From JAOABV01 sp039801465 (GTDB lineage: Bacteria; Hydrothermota; Tepidihabitantia; Tepidihabitantales; CAIPLT01): a stretch of DNA of 64,000 nucleotides. Below are positions 52,198 through 61,221 of this stretch, piece by piece; within the stretch, counting starts at the first letter, position 1; each line of letters starts with the position of its first letter. The stretch covers positions 4,439 through 68,438 of the forward strand of contig JBDRUT010000011.1 of the NCBI GenBank assembly GCA_039801465.1. Direction: 5' to 3'. The position numbers and the translations under genes are program-made. Under the pieces are notes generated by a model. It did no database searches, was not told the DNA's origin, and worked only from the letters and a program-made list of their open reading frames with translations.

Positions 52198-54498
52198 ATG
52201 AGATTATCTTTAAGATGGCTGGATGAATTTTTACATTGCAATCAAAGTCCCCAAACAATTGCTGAACTTTTTACCCAAAAGGGTATTGCAGTAAATACGA
52301 TTGAACGAATTGGCACGGCTTTAGAAGGTTTTGTTGTTGCCGAAGTAAAAGAAATTAAAGATAATAAGATTGCAATTTGGGATGGTAAAAATGTTTTTGA
52401 AATTAACATTTCTGCTTCTAATCTCAAACCGAATGATAAAGTCGGCTTGTATCCGAAAGAATTGAAATTACTCAGTCCGAATTTAATTAATTTAAGTGAT
52501 GATGGACAACCAATTGTTCTTGAGCCTAATTATGAAATCGGCCGTGCTTTGCTTGATTATTTAGATGACTATGTGCTCGATTTAGAGATTCTACCGAATC
52601 GCAGTGATTTGATGAGTGTGAAAGGTTTAGCATATGAACTCTTAAGTTATGAGGAAGCACAAGCAGTGGTTTGTCAACCATCAGCAATTTCTGGTACGGA
52701 ATCAGACAAGTATCAAGTTAAAGATTTACTAAATCTGGAAGTTTTAGATAAGTCAGCATGTCCGGATTATATCGCTCGAATGATTTTTGATATTACAGTG
52801 AAACCTTCACCATTTTGGCTTCAATGGCGTTTGATTGCTGGTGGACTGCGTCCAATTAACAATGTAGTTGATGCTACTAATTATATAATGCTGAAATATG
52901 GCACACCCTTACACGCATTTGATTATGATACTTTAAGAGACAAAACAATAAGAGTTCGTTTTGCTCAAAAAGGGGAGAAGATTAGGACGATTGATGGTGA
53001 AATGCGTGAGTTAACAGAATCGGTCTTAGTGATTGCCGATAGTAAAAGGCCAGTTGCAATTGCTGGCATTATTGGTGGTATTGATACAGAAATTACTAAA
53101 TTTACTAAACGAGTGCTTTTAGAATGTGCCCGATTTGATGCGAAAACAATCCGACGGGGAAGTAAAAAATTGAATCTAAAAACTGAAGCATCGCAACGAT
53201 TTGAAATGGGCATTGACTCAGAAATTTTAGAACAAGCATCATTAGAAGCCAGTCAACTAATTGCTAATTTAAGCAATGGCGTTGTCATAAAAGAAAAATT
53301 GGAAACCCGAACCCGATTTGAGAGAATACAAATTAAACTTTCTCCGGCTCGCACGAATAGTCTGTTAGGATTAAATTTAACTGATAACCAAATCAAAAAT
53401 ATTTTACAGAAAATTAATTGCAATGTTATTGAGAAAGATGATAGACTATTAATACAGGTGCCATCATATCGTTTAGATTTACAACAGGAGATTGATTTAA
53501 TTGAAGAAGTTGGCAGAATTTATGGCTATGATAAACTACCCAGTGTTTTTAATTTGCGAGGCAGTGATGTTGGTTACAAGGATAAGACTTCACAACAGTT
53601 AAGTCAAATCCGCGATTTTTTAGTTGGTCAAGGTTTTATTGAGAATTATACGGTCAGTTTCTGTGACGAGACAACGGCACGAGAATTTACAGACCCTGAA
53701 AATTTAATCGTGAAAATTCCTAATCCGCTTAACGAAAGGTTTGCGTGTCTGCGACCTTTGATTCTACCCACACTTTTATACAGTGTGAGCAATAATTATC
53801 GTCGGGGTAATAAGAACTTAAGATTATTTGAAATCGGTAAAGTCTTTTATCTCAACAACGGGATTAAAGAAGATTATCATCTGGCAGTTGTTGTCTTAGG
53901 ACAACAGCAACCAATATTTTGGCAGGAACCAGTAACCTTAGTCAATTATTTCAACATTAAAGGAGTTGTTGAAGCATTATTCGATTATCTTAAAATTAAA
54001 GATATTAATTTTGTAGAAACGACAAATAAATTCTTAGCCAACAATTCAGCAGTAGTTATTAAATATGCTGATAAAGCAATAGGATATTTAGGTGAGATAA
54101 AGAAATCAATTTTAGATATGATGGATATCCCAGTATCAGTTTTCGCATTAGAATTGGATTTAGAACAGATTCAATCGTTGATTCCTACTGTGCTTTATTT
54201 TCAGCCTTTGCCGCGATTTCCTGCAGTCAGTCGAGATTTGGCGTTTGTTATTTCGGATAAGATTCCGGCAATTGAGATTGTCGAATCTGTTAAGAAAGTT
54301 GCTGGTGCCTTATTAGAACAAATTGAAATCTTTGACTGTTTTAAGGGCGCACCATTACCTGAAGAGATGAGGAATTTGGGTATCAGGGTGACGCTTCGTT
54401 CTCAAGAACGCACTTTAAGTCTGGAAGAAGTCGAAAAAATCTTTGACCGGATTATTAAATATTTACAAGATAAATGGTCAATAACTTTAAGAAAATAA
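52198..54498 (+). CDS. pheT: phenylalanyl-tRNA synthetase beta subunit
   Basis: Beta chain of the heterotetrameric class II synthetase. 766 residues. LSLRWLDEFLHC at the start, LPNRSDLMSVKGLAYEL (B3), NNVVDATNYIMLKYGTPLHAFD (B3/B4), IIGGIDTEI, SPARTNSLLGLNL (B5), RIYGYDKLP and a C-terminal ferredoxin-like anticodon domain (PRFPAVSRDLAFVI) are in order. The EMAP-type OB domain near residues 40-110 is degenerate (EVKEIKDNKIAIWDG) and lacks the usual HPNADKLRV motif. pheS is not adjacent, unlike in most bacteria. Confidence 0.97.
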   Translation: MRLSLRWLDEFLHCNQSPQTIAELFTQKGIAVNTIERIGTALEGFVVAEVKEIKDNKIAIWDGKNVFEINISASNLKPNDKVGLYPKELKLLSPNLINLSDDGQPIVLEPNYEIGRALLDYLDDYVLDLEILPNRSDLMSVKGLAYELLSYEEAQAVVCQPSAISGTESDKYQVKDLLNLEVLDKSACPDYIARMIFDITVKPSPFWLQWRLIAGGLRPINNVVDATNYIMLKYGTPLHAFDYDTLRDKTIRVRFAQKGEKIRTIDGEMRELTESVLVIADSKRPVAIAGIIGGIDTEITKFTKRVLLECARFDAKTIRRGSKKLNLKTEASQRFEMGIDSEILEQASLEASQLIANLSNGVVIKEKLETRTRFERIQIKLSPARTNSLLGLNLTDNQIKNILQKINCNVIEKDDRLLIQVPSYRLDLQQEIDLIEEVGRIYGYDKLPSVFNLRGSDVGYKDKTSQQLSQIRDFLVGQGFIENYTVSFCDETTAREFTDPENLIVKIPNPLNERFACLRPLILPTLLYSVSNNYRRGNKNLRLFEIGKVFYLNNGIKEDYHLAVVVLGQQQPIFWQEPVTLVNYFNIKGVVEALFDYLKIKDINFVETTNKFLANNSAVVIKYADKAIGYLGEIKKSILDMMDIPVSVFALELDLEQIQSLIPTVLYFQPLPRFPAVSRDLAFVISDKIPAIEIVESVKKVAGALLEQIEIFDCFKGAPLPEEMRNLGIRVTLRSQERTLSLEEVEKIFDRIIKYLQDKWSITLRK

Positions 54499-54585
54499 TA
54501 TTGGAACCTGAACAGCTAAAATGCATTTTAATATATCAGCAAAAGTAACGCAATTAGCCTGAATATTGTAACGAAAAATACCACA

Positions 54586-54774
54586 ATGAATCCTGAGATT
54601 GAACAGAGCTTTAAATTATTAGAAGAAAAGATTGATAAACTGATTGCAACGCTCAATAATTTGAAGCAAGAAAATGCTAATCTACAAGCAGAATTACAAG
54701 AATTGAAATCGCGTAATGAAAAGGCAATTGAGCGGATAAATTTATTGCTTGACAATATTAGTAAGTTGTTATAA
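54586..54774 (+). CDS. small coiled-coil protein, ZapB-like
   Basis: 62 residues, almost entirely heptad-patterned: FKLLEEKIDKLIATLNNLKQ then LQAELQELKSRNEK. Length, composition and position directly before zapA suggest a ZapB-type Z-ring factor, but coiled coils are hard to assign and no specific motif exists. No Shine-Dalgarno precedes the ATG. Lies 87 bases after pheT. Confidence 0.65.
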   Translation: MNPEIEQSFKLLEEKIDKLIATLNNLKQENANLQAELQELKSRNEKAIERINLLLDNISKLL

Positions 54775-54804
54775 AATTTAATAGATTAAAATTTAGGGAG
54801 TCAT

Positions 54805-55071
54805 ATGAAGACTTTTGTTTTGAAAGTTTTAGGCAGTGACTATAAAATAAAAGCCGATCGAGACGGCGAATATATTTATCAAGTTGGTAAGATTGTTGAT
54901 GAGAAGATGAAACAAATCCATAAACAGTTTCCGCAAGGTTCTTTAGCCCGGACCGCAGTTGTTTCCTGTATTAATCTGGTTGACGAATATCTAACTCGAG
55001 AACAAGAGAATGAAGCGAAAATAAAGTCTCGAATTTATCAGCTCATTGAAAAGTTGGAACGAGTTATGTGA
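54805..55071 (+). CDS. zapA: cell division protein ZapA
   Basis: Binds and bundles FtsZ filaments at midcell. 88 residues: the beta-rich N terminus FVLKVLGSDYKIKADRDGEYI followed by YQVGKIVDEKMKQI and a long C-terminal helix (VSCINLVDEYLTREQENEA) is the ZapA layout. GGGAG precedes the ATG. In many bacteria zapA is followed by the 6S RNA gene, as seems to be the case here. Confidence 0.9.
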   Translation: MKTFVLKVLGSDYKIKADRDGEYIYQVGKIVDEKMKQIHKQFPQGSLARTAVVSCINLVDEYLTREQENEAKIKSRIYQLIEKLERVM

Positions 55072-55119
55072 TTAGTTTTTGGTCGGATAATTGCCAAAGC
55101 ATATCCGATTGAAACTAAT
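55071..55119 (+). other. two-step hairpin right after zapA
   Basis: ATTAGTTT (55071-55078) pairs with AAACTAAT (55112-55119), and TCGGATA (55083-55089) with TATCCGA (55102-55108). The stem begins on the last base of the zapA stop codon. No T-run follows; it may protect the mRNA end or separate zapA from the RNA gene. Confidence 0.5.
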
Positions 55120-55129
55120 TCACGAATCG

Positions 55130-55309
55130 TGACTCCCTGCACTATTCGTGATAGGTAACTTAGTCTTGAGCTAACACCCTTGAATTGGGAGTCTGATACC
55201 GGTGTCGATGTTTCGCCATGTGCGAATACAGTACATACTGGTGAAAGACACCCCACTTTTCTTTTGGGTTCATGACTAAACCTACACGATTGTGGCGGGG
55301 ATTTTTTTT
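55130..55309 (+). ncRNA. ssrS: probable 6S RNA
   Basis: The 180-base stretch folds as a long rod. The ends pair over more than 20 positions: ACTCCCTGCACTATTCGTG plus ATAGG (55132-55155) with CCTACACGATTGTGGCGGGG (55281-55300). The tip is a perfect-looking hairpin from GGTGTC to GACACC with TTTCGCCA/TGGTGAAA inside. Two unpaired central stretches (about 55156-55190 and 55250-55280) form the bubble that mimics an open promoter for RNA polymerase. Eight Ts after the closing stem act as terminator. Position directly after zapA is the classical ssrS location. No covariance search was possible, so another structured RNA is not excluded. Confidence 0.7.
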
Positions 55310-55456
55310 AAGGGCTAATAAGGAAAGATTTTGTGTTTGGTACATATATGTTTTTGATTTTGCGGATTATGAAAAGGATTGTTTTTGATAATAGTATGAT
55401 TGATATAAACAACCGAGCATTTGTTGTAAGTAAGACTTGGAATTTTAGGAGGATTT
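55310..55456. other. spacer before rny
   Basis: AT-rich stretch carrying the AGGAGG site of rny. An 80-codon frame across it is an artefact of the rny start. Nothing else recognised. Confidence 0.4.
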
Positions 55457-57013
55457 ATGTTTTACTCTGGACTATTAATTATTTTGGGTTTTATTTTAAT
55501 TGGTCTCATAATCTTTTTAATCATTTATCGGCTCGCCCGTGGTTATCTTTCGTCGCAAAAATCTCTGGCGGATAAAATCATTGAAGAAGCAAAGCAAGAA
55601 GCGGAAAATTTTAAGAAAAAAGCCCAACTGGAAATTAAAGAAGAATGGCTTAAAGAGAAAGAAAAGTTTGACCTGGCAACTCAAGAACGACGACAGGAAT
55701 TAGAAAAACTCTCAAAGCGATTACACGACCGCGAACAGTTATTGAATGTTAAAGATGCCAATTTGACCAGTCGGGAAAATGAATTAATTAAAGCCCAACG
55801 AGAATTAGCCAACCGGGAAAAGGTTATTAAAGCCAAAACTGAACGTTTAGACCAGTTGATTGCTCTGCAAAATGAACGCCTGGAACGGATTGCTGGTTTA
55901 AATGCGGAGGAAGCCAAAAAAGAATTAATCAAAAATCTTGAAGCCCAAGCACAATTAGAAGCATCCCAATACTTAAAAGATATTCGCGAACGCACTCAAT
56001 TAGAAGCTGACCGCATTGCTCGAGAAATTGTTCTTCTGGCAATTCAAAGATGTGCGCTCTCGTGTGTTTCTGAATCAACAGTTTCCGTAATTAATCTGCC
56101 TTCAGATGATTTGAAAGGCCGAATTATTGGTCGCGAAGGCCGAAATATTCGTGCTTTTGAAGCATTGACTGGTGTTGAAGTTATTATTGATGATACGCCT
56201 GGAGCAATTGTTCTATCTTCATTTGACCCGGTGCGGCGCGAGATTGCCCGATTAGCGATGGAACAGTTAATTGCTGATGGCAGAATTCATCAGTCGCGCA
56301 TTGAAGAAATCGTGCAGAAAGCCCAGACGGATGTCGAGTCCGTAATTTCTAATACTGCAGATTCAGTTTTAGTCGAATTTAATATTACCGGCATTGCTCC
56401 GGAATTAACAAAACTTTTAGGTCGGCTCAAATATCGCACTAGTTACGGCCAGAATGTATTACTCCATTCTCAAGAAGTTGCGACCTTAGCCGGACTTATG
56501 GCACAAGAAATTGGTCTTGACCCTAAGATTGCACAGCGCGCTGGTCTGTTACATGATATTGGCAAAGCCGCAGATTTAACGATTGAAGGTCCGCATGCCA
56601 AAATTGGTGCTGAACTGGCAGCAAAATATGGTGAAGACGATATCATCGTCAATGCGATTGCCGCACATCATGAAGAAGTTGAGTTTCAATCACCCTATGC
56701 ATTCTTAATTTCCGCGGCTGATTGTATCTCAGGTGCTCGACCTGGTGCCCGACGCGATAACTTTGAAGCCTATGTCAAACGATTACAGAACTTAGAAAAG
56801 ATTGCATCTTCATTTGAAGGCGTGGAAAAAACTTATGCAATTCAAGCCGGTCGAGAAATAAGAGTAATGGTTGAGCCGGAAAAGATTTCTGATGCTGAAG
56901 CCGAAGCCTTAGCAAGAAAAATTGCCAATCAGATTCAGTCTGAACTAAGATATCCTGGACAGATTAAAGTTATGGTAATTCGCGAAACACGCGCAGTGGA
57001 TTATGCCCGATAA
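55457..57013 (+). CDS. rny: ribonuclease Y
   Basis: Membrane-anchored endoribonuclease starting mRNA decay. 518 residues: an N-terminal membrane helix (residues 2-25), a long charged coiled coil (about 30-185), a KH domain with GRIIGREGRNIRAFEALTGV, and an HD domain with LLHDIGKAADL plus NAIAAHHEEVE. The end AIQAGREIRVMVEPEKI...VIRETRAVDYAR is the usual terminus. AGGAGG before the ATG. Its 3' end is repeated in tandem in the spacer behind it. Confidence 0.97.
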   Translation: MFYSGLLIILGFILIGLIIFLIIYRLARGYLSSQKSLADKIIEEAKQEAENFKKKAQLEIKEEWLKEKEKFDLATQERRQELEKLSKRLHDREQLLNVKDANLTSRENELIKAQRELANREKVIKAKTERLDQLIALQNERLERIAGLNAEEAKKELIKNLEAQAQLEASQYLKDIRERTQLEADRIAREIVLLAIQRCALSCVSESTVSVINLPSDDLKGRIIGREGRNIRAFEALTGVEVIIDDTPGAIVLSSFDPVRREIARLAMEQLIADGRIHQSRIEEIVQKAQTDVESVISNTADSVLVEFNITGIAPELTKLLGRLKYRTSYGQNVLLHSQEVATLAGLMAQEIGLDPKIAQRAGLLHDIGKAADLTIEGPHAKIGAELAAKYGEDDIIVNAIAAHHEEVEFQSPYAFLISAADCISGARPGARRDNFEAYVKRLQNLEKIASSFEGVEKTYAIQAGREIRVMVEPEKISDAEAEALARKIANQIQSELRYPGQIKVMVIRETRAVDYAR

Positions 57014-57137
57014 ATGTAAGAATAGACGTGTAGCAGATTTTTGGTAACTGATTATGCCTGACAAATATAATAATAACGGTCATAGGATTTTTGGTAACTG
57101 ATTTTGTCCGGTAAATGAAAGCATAAACTAATAATGA
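57014..57137 (+). repeat. tandem repeats of about 51 bases derived from the rny 3' end
   Basis: GATTATGCC-type segments start at 56999 (inside rny, its last codons), 57050 and 57100. GATTTTTGG blocks start at 57036, 57086 and 57138, the first two extended as GATTTTTGGTAACT. The period is 50-52 bases, nearly three copies, diverging away from the gene. The stop codon of rny lies in the first unit. Confidence 0.8.
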
Positions 57138-57196
57138 GATTTTTGGAAAAAGGACTCTTGCACATCTCTGAATAAAAGAATGATTGCTAATTGACT

Positions 57197-57997
57197 ATGG
57201 TAAATAAGAATATTCTCTTTTTAGGTGACATCTGCTCAGAAAGCGGTAGAAACGCAGTGAAAAAAAACTTGCGCGCAATTAAAGAAGCGGAAGGTATTGA
57301 TTTTGCAATTGGTAATGCGGAAAATGTTGCTGGTGGCTATGGCATCACACAAAATTTAGCCAAAGAATTATTAGATGCCGGTTTAGACTGTATTACTTTA
57401 GGCGACCATTTTTTAGACCGAAAAGATATTGTGCCATATTTAGATAGCGAGCCAAGAATTTTAAGACCAGCAAATTTTCCTACAGGTGTGCCGGGTATCG
57501 GTGCACGGGTATTGGAAAATGCTAATGTCAAAATCGGTGTCATTACGCTTCTGGGAAGAATTTTCTTAAAACCGATAAACTGTCCATTTGAAAATGCACT
57601 TGCCTGGGTGGAAAAGATACGCAAAGAAACACCAATTATAATTATTGATTTTCATGCTGAAGCCACTGCTGAAAAACAAGCTCTGGCATGGCTCTTAGAT
57701 GGTAAAGTTTCAGCAATTGTTGGCACTCATACCCATGTTCAGACTGCAGATGAACGCATTCTACCTCAAGGCACAGCATATATCACTGATGTTGGTATGT
57801 GTGGCGCAATGGATTCAGTTTTAGGTATGCGGATTGAATCAGCAATAAAACGTATGGTCTATTCAATTCCATTACGATTAGAACCAGCCAAAGAAAATGT
57901 TCACATCAATGGCGTTATTATCACAGTTGATGCGGAATCAGGCAAAGCCATCTCAATCCGCAGATTGGATAAGAAGATTGAAGCACCGAATCAATAA
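57197..57997 (+). CDS. ymdB: YmdB-family metallophosphoesterase
   Basis: Predicted cytoplasmic phosphodiesterase, in Bacillus a cyclic-nucleotide hydrolase next to rny as here. 266 residues from the ATG at 57197; a TTG two codons earlier is also in frame. NILFLGDICSESGRNAV and DFAIGNAENVAGGYGIT carry the first metal ligands, ITLGDHFLDRKD the central ones, and IIDFHAEATAEKQALAWLL with VGTHTHVQTADE the last. Length and motifs fit the family well. No ribosome-binding site is obvious. Confidence 0.93.
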   Translation: MVNKNILFLGDICSESGRNAVKKNLRAIKEAEGIDFAIGNAENVAGGYGITQNLAKELLDAGLDCITLGDHFLDRKDIVPYLDSEPRILRPANFPTGVPGIGARVLENANVKIGVITLLGRIFLKPINCPFENALAWVEKIRKETPIIIIDFHAEATAEKQALAWLLDGKVSAIVGTHTHVQTADERILPQGTAYITDVGMCGAMDSVLGMRIESAIKRMVYSIPLRLEPAKENVHINGVIITVDAESGKAISIRRLDKKIEAPNQ

Positions 57998-58114
57998 CGC
58001 AATAGTCTAATATATTGTAAAGCAAATTTAACTTGGATACAGACGAAATTAGAAAACACAGTTGTCGTTTTGATGATAAAGAAATTAAATATGTTGGAAT
58101 CATCCTAACTCATT

Positions 58115-58552
58115 ATGCCTAAAAAATCAGAAGATAAAAATAAACAATCTTTAACCATACGGTTTATTGACGATATTGAAGGTCTGGTTGAAGAGTTCTT
58201 TGATTTTCCTTTGATTAATACCGGGTTCACTTTTGAACCAGCGACAGACATTTTGGAAACAGACGACACGATTTATTTTATAATGGAAGTGCCTGGAGTA
58301 AGCCAAAATGATTTGAATATCGCAGTCGGTCCATCAACAATTATTGTCCAAGGAGTTAAACAACCACCGGATTTTTTACCTACGGGAGCGAGTTTTTATA
58401 GTCTGGAAATCGCTTATGGCAATTTTCGGAAACGGGTCCAGTTACCTTGTCGAATTGAAATCCAACCAGTGAAAGTCTCACTTAAAAATGGTCTTTTAAT
58501 GATGCAATTCAGAAAATATCAGAAGCAAATCCGAACACTCATAATTGAATAA
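58115..58552 (+). CDS. Hsp20/alpha-crystallin small heat-shock protein
   Basis: Holding chaperone that binds unfolding proteins. 145 residues, with the crystallin domain at about 45-140: PATDILETDDTIYFIMEVPG, then IVQGVKQPP, and YGNFRKRVQLPCRIE followed by VSLKNGLLMMQF, the conserved end of the domain. The C-terminal IxI motif appears as TLIIE. It lies 66 bases before lon, a sensible proteostasis pairing. No CIRCE or other heat-shock operator was seen. Confidence 0.92.
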   Translation: MPKKSEDKNKQSLTIRFIDDIEGLVEEFFDFPLINTGFTFEPATDILETDDTIYFIMEVPGVSQNDLNIAVGPSTIIVQGVKQPPDFLPTGASFYSLEIAYGNFRKRVQLPCRIEIQPVKVSLKNGLLMMQFRKYQKQIRTLIIE

Positions 58553-58618
58553 TGTGAATGATAATCAACAGACAAAATTCTGTATTAAGAAAGTAGTTTT
58601 AAGTAATGAGAAACTAAT

Positions 58619-60970
58619 ATGAACAAAGAAGAGACAAAAGAGTTTAATATACCGGATGAGTTGCCGGTTTTGGCAATTCGCGGTGGCATTATCTTTCCTG
58701 GTGTGATTACACCACTAATTGTTGCTACAGCGCGCGCTCAAAAATTAGTTGATGAAGCGCTGATGAGCAATAAGCTGGTCTGTGCCATTGCTCAGAAAAA
58801 CCAAGAGATTGAAGAAGCCGGTCCGGATGATTTATATCGGGTGGGCACCGTTTCAATTATTATCAAGATGCTGAGATTTCCCGATGGTTCTTTAAGAATT
58901 CTTTTATCCGGGATTAAACGGGCACAAATTGATGGTTATACTCAAACCGAGCCTTATCTCAAAGCCAAAATCTCCTTGATAACAGAACGAGAAGAAAAGG
59001 ATATTGCGACTGAAGCCTTAATGCGCAATGTCACCAGTATGTTTCAAAAATTATCTGAACTCGCATCCTATCTACCTGATGAAATCAGTGCGGTCGTCTT
59101 GAATATTGAAACGCCTTCAAAACTTGCGGATTTTGTGATTCAGCATATCAATCTGCCAATTGAAGAAAAACAACGATTATTAGAAATTGCTGATGCCACT
59201 GAAAGACTATCGCAATTAGTTCCATTATTACAGAAAGAGATTAGCATCTTAGAATTGAGTGCGAAAATTCGGGAACGAGTAAAAGGCGAATTTGATAAAA
59301 GCCAAAAAGATTATGTCTTAAGAGAACAACTTAAAGCAATTCAGAAAGAGCTGGGCGAGACTGATGAATTGACTGCAGAAATCAACTCTTTAAGAGAAAA
59401 GATTGAAAAAGCGAAAATGCCCAAAGAAGCCAATGAAGTTGCTTTAAGAGAACTCAATCGGTTATCAAAGATGAATGTGCAATCTCCTGAATATACTGTA
59501 ACCAGAAATTATCTTGATTGGCTAGTAAGTCTGCCTTGGTCAATCTCAACTGAAGATAATCTGGATATCCAGCGCGCCAAAAAGATTTTAGATGAAGATC
59601 ATTATAATCTGACTAAAGTCAAAGAACGCATCTTAGAATATCTCTCAGTCAAAAAATTACGCAAAGACTCCAAAGGACCAATCTTATGTTTTGTTGGTCC
59701 ACCTGGAGTTGGTAAGACATCATTAGGTCGTTCCATTGCTCGAGCCCTGGGTAGAAAATTTGTCCGATTCTCTCTGGGCGGTATTAGAGATGAAGCAGAA
59801 ATTCGTGGCCATCGTCGAACTTATGTTGGTGCTTTGCCTGGACGAATTATTCAAGGAATGAGAAATGCTGGCACGAATAATCCGGTATTTATGCTGGATG
59901 AGATTGATAAAGTCGGCACTGATTTTCGCGGTGACCCATCTTCAGCATTACTGGAGGTCTTAGACCCAGAACAGAACTTTGCCTTTTCTGACCACTACTT
60001 AGAAGTGCCATTTGATTTATCAAAGGTAATGTTCATTACCACTGCTAATATGACGGATACGATTATTCCAGCATTACGCGACCGGATGGAGATAATTGAG
60101 ATACCAGGATATATTGCCGAAGAGAAACTATTGATTGCGAAAAATTTTCTTATTGACCGACAGTTAAAAGAATCTGGACTTACAGAAAAACAAATCAAAT
60201 TCAAAGACGATGCAATTTACAAAATAATCAATGAATATACTCGAGAAGCCGGAGTTCGTAATTTAGAACGCGAAATTGGTGCAATTATCCGTAAGGTTGC
60301 CCGTAAATACGCGGAAGGCAAAAAACAGAAGGTTGTCGTGACTGCAGAAAATGTGAGTAAATTTTTAGGTCCACCTAAGTTCTTATCAGAAGTTGCCGCA
60401 CGCAAAGGTATACCTGGAGTTTCAACTGGTTTAGCGGTTACACCATATGGTGGTGAGATTCTGTTTATTGAAGCAACTAAAATGAAAGGTCAGAAAGGAC
60501 TTTTACTTACTGGCTCATTAGGTGATGTGATGAAAGAATCAGCCCAAGCAGCACTTTCGTATATCCGAAGTAACGGCAAGCACTTTAAAATTGATGAAGA
60601 TTTCTTTACAAATTCCGATGTCCATATTCACATACCAGCCGGAGCAACACCCAAAGATGGACCATCAGCCGGTGTTGCCATTTCCGCAGCATTACTCTCG
60701 CTATTAAAGAATAAACCAATCGACCCTCACATTGCAATGACCGGAGAAATTACCTTGACTGGCCGGGTATTACCGGTTGGTGGTATTAAAGAGAAGATTA
60801 TTGCGGCAAACCGAGCAGGCATTAAAACTGTGCTCTTACCGGAGGGAAACAAAAAAGATTTAATTGAGATACCGGAAAAGGTCAAAAAGAATCTGAAGTT
60901 CAAATTCGTGAAATCAATTAATGATGTCCACAATGTATTATTCAATCAGAAAAAGCACAAAGTAAAATAG
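58619..60970 (+). CDS. lon: ATP-dependent protease Lon
   Basis: Degrades damaged and regulatory proteins in the cytoplasm. 783 residues: N-terminal LON domain (residues 15-205, ELPVLAIRGGIIFPGVITPL), helical linker, AAA+ module with Walker A GPPGVGKTSLGRS and Walker B VFMLDEIDKVG, and a serine-lysine protease domain with DGPSAGVAISAALLS (catalytic Ser about 684) and GGIKEKIIAANRAG (catalytic Lys). Full length, all catalytic residues present. Confidence 0.98.
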   Translation: MNKEETKEFNIPDELPVLAIRGGIIFPGVITPLIVATARAQKLVDEALMSNKLVCAIAQKNQEIEEAGPDDLYRVGTVSIIIKMLRFPDGSLRILLSGIKRAQIDGYTQTEPYLKAKISLITEREEKDIATEALMRNVTSMFQKLSELASYLPDEISAVVLNIETPSKLADFVIQHINLPIEEKQRLLEIADATERLSQLVPLLQKEISILELSAKIRERVKGEFDKSQKDYVLREQLKAIQKELGETDELTAEINSLREKIEKAKMPKEANEVALRELNRLSKMNVQSPEYTVTRNYLDWLVSLPWSISTEDNLDIQRAKKILDEDHYNLTKVKERILEYLSVKKLRKDSKGPILCFVGPPGVGKTSLGRSIARALGRKFVRFSLGGIRDEAEIRGHRRTYVGALPGRIIQGMRNAGTNNPVFMLDEIDKVGTDFRGDPSSALLEVLDPEQNFAFSDHYLEVPFDLSKVMFITTANMTDTIIPALRDRMEIIEIPGYIAEEKLLIAKNFLIDRQLKESGLTEKQIKFKDDAIYKIINEYTREAGVRNLEREIGAIIRKVARKYAEGKKQKVVVTAENVSKFLGPPKFLSEVAARKGIPGVSTGLAVTPYGGEILFIEATKMKGQKGLLLTGSLGDVMKESAQAALSYIRSNGKHFKIDEDFFTNSDVHIHIPAGATPKDGPSAGVAISAALLSLLKNKPIDPHIAMTGEITLTGRVLPVGGIKEKIIAANRAGIKTVLLPEGNKKDLIEIPEKVKKNLKFKFVKSINDVHNVLFNQKKHKVK

Positions 60971-61011
60971 TCAAAGCAAAGTTGCAATAACTTTGGCTGT
61001 GCTTCTTTTTT
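60971..61011 (+). terminator. probable intrinsic terminator after lon
   Basis: CAAAGTT (60977-60983), five-base loop, AACTTTG (60989-60995), flanking AAGC/GCTT that can extend the stem with a bulge, then TTCTTTTTT. The bulge and the interrupted T-run lower confidence. Confidence 0.6.
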
Positions 61012-61118
61012 GACACAAAGCCCACAAAGAAAATTAAAAACCTGAGCAATCATTAAGCAGCCTCAAGTAATATTAAGCCTGCCCTCCATCCGCAATCTTT
61101 GTTACCCGATTAAAAATA

Positions 61119-61147
61119 TTGACAAAGAGGATTTTAAGGGGTATATT
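61119..61147 (+). promoter_or_regulatory. promoter of the methyltransferase-nuclease pair
   Basis: TTGACA (61119-61124), 17-base spacer, TATATT (61142-61147). Leader of about 68 bases to the methyltransferase ATG. Confidence 0.78.
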
Positions 61148-61221
61148 GAAATAGAAATGTTTAAGGAGATAAATTGATATTGCGAAATAATAAGATAGTT
61201 TAACAGAATTATTAATGAGAG

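Noticed and set aside
54528..54755. Antisense frame over the ZapB-like gene
   Set aside because: It mirrors the coiled-coil gene on the other strand and has no independent signal.
57014..57137. CRISPR-like array after rny
   Set aside because: Units are 50-52 bases with no conserved repeat separated by unique spacers, only about three copies, and no cas genes; they are decaying tandem copies of the rny end.
58003..58110. Possible copy of the ymdB 3' end before hsp20 (RFDDKEIK-like reading)
   Set aside because: Only a handful of codons resemble each other, within the noise for this base composition.
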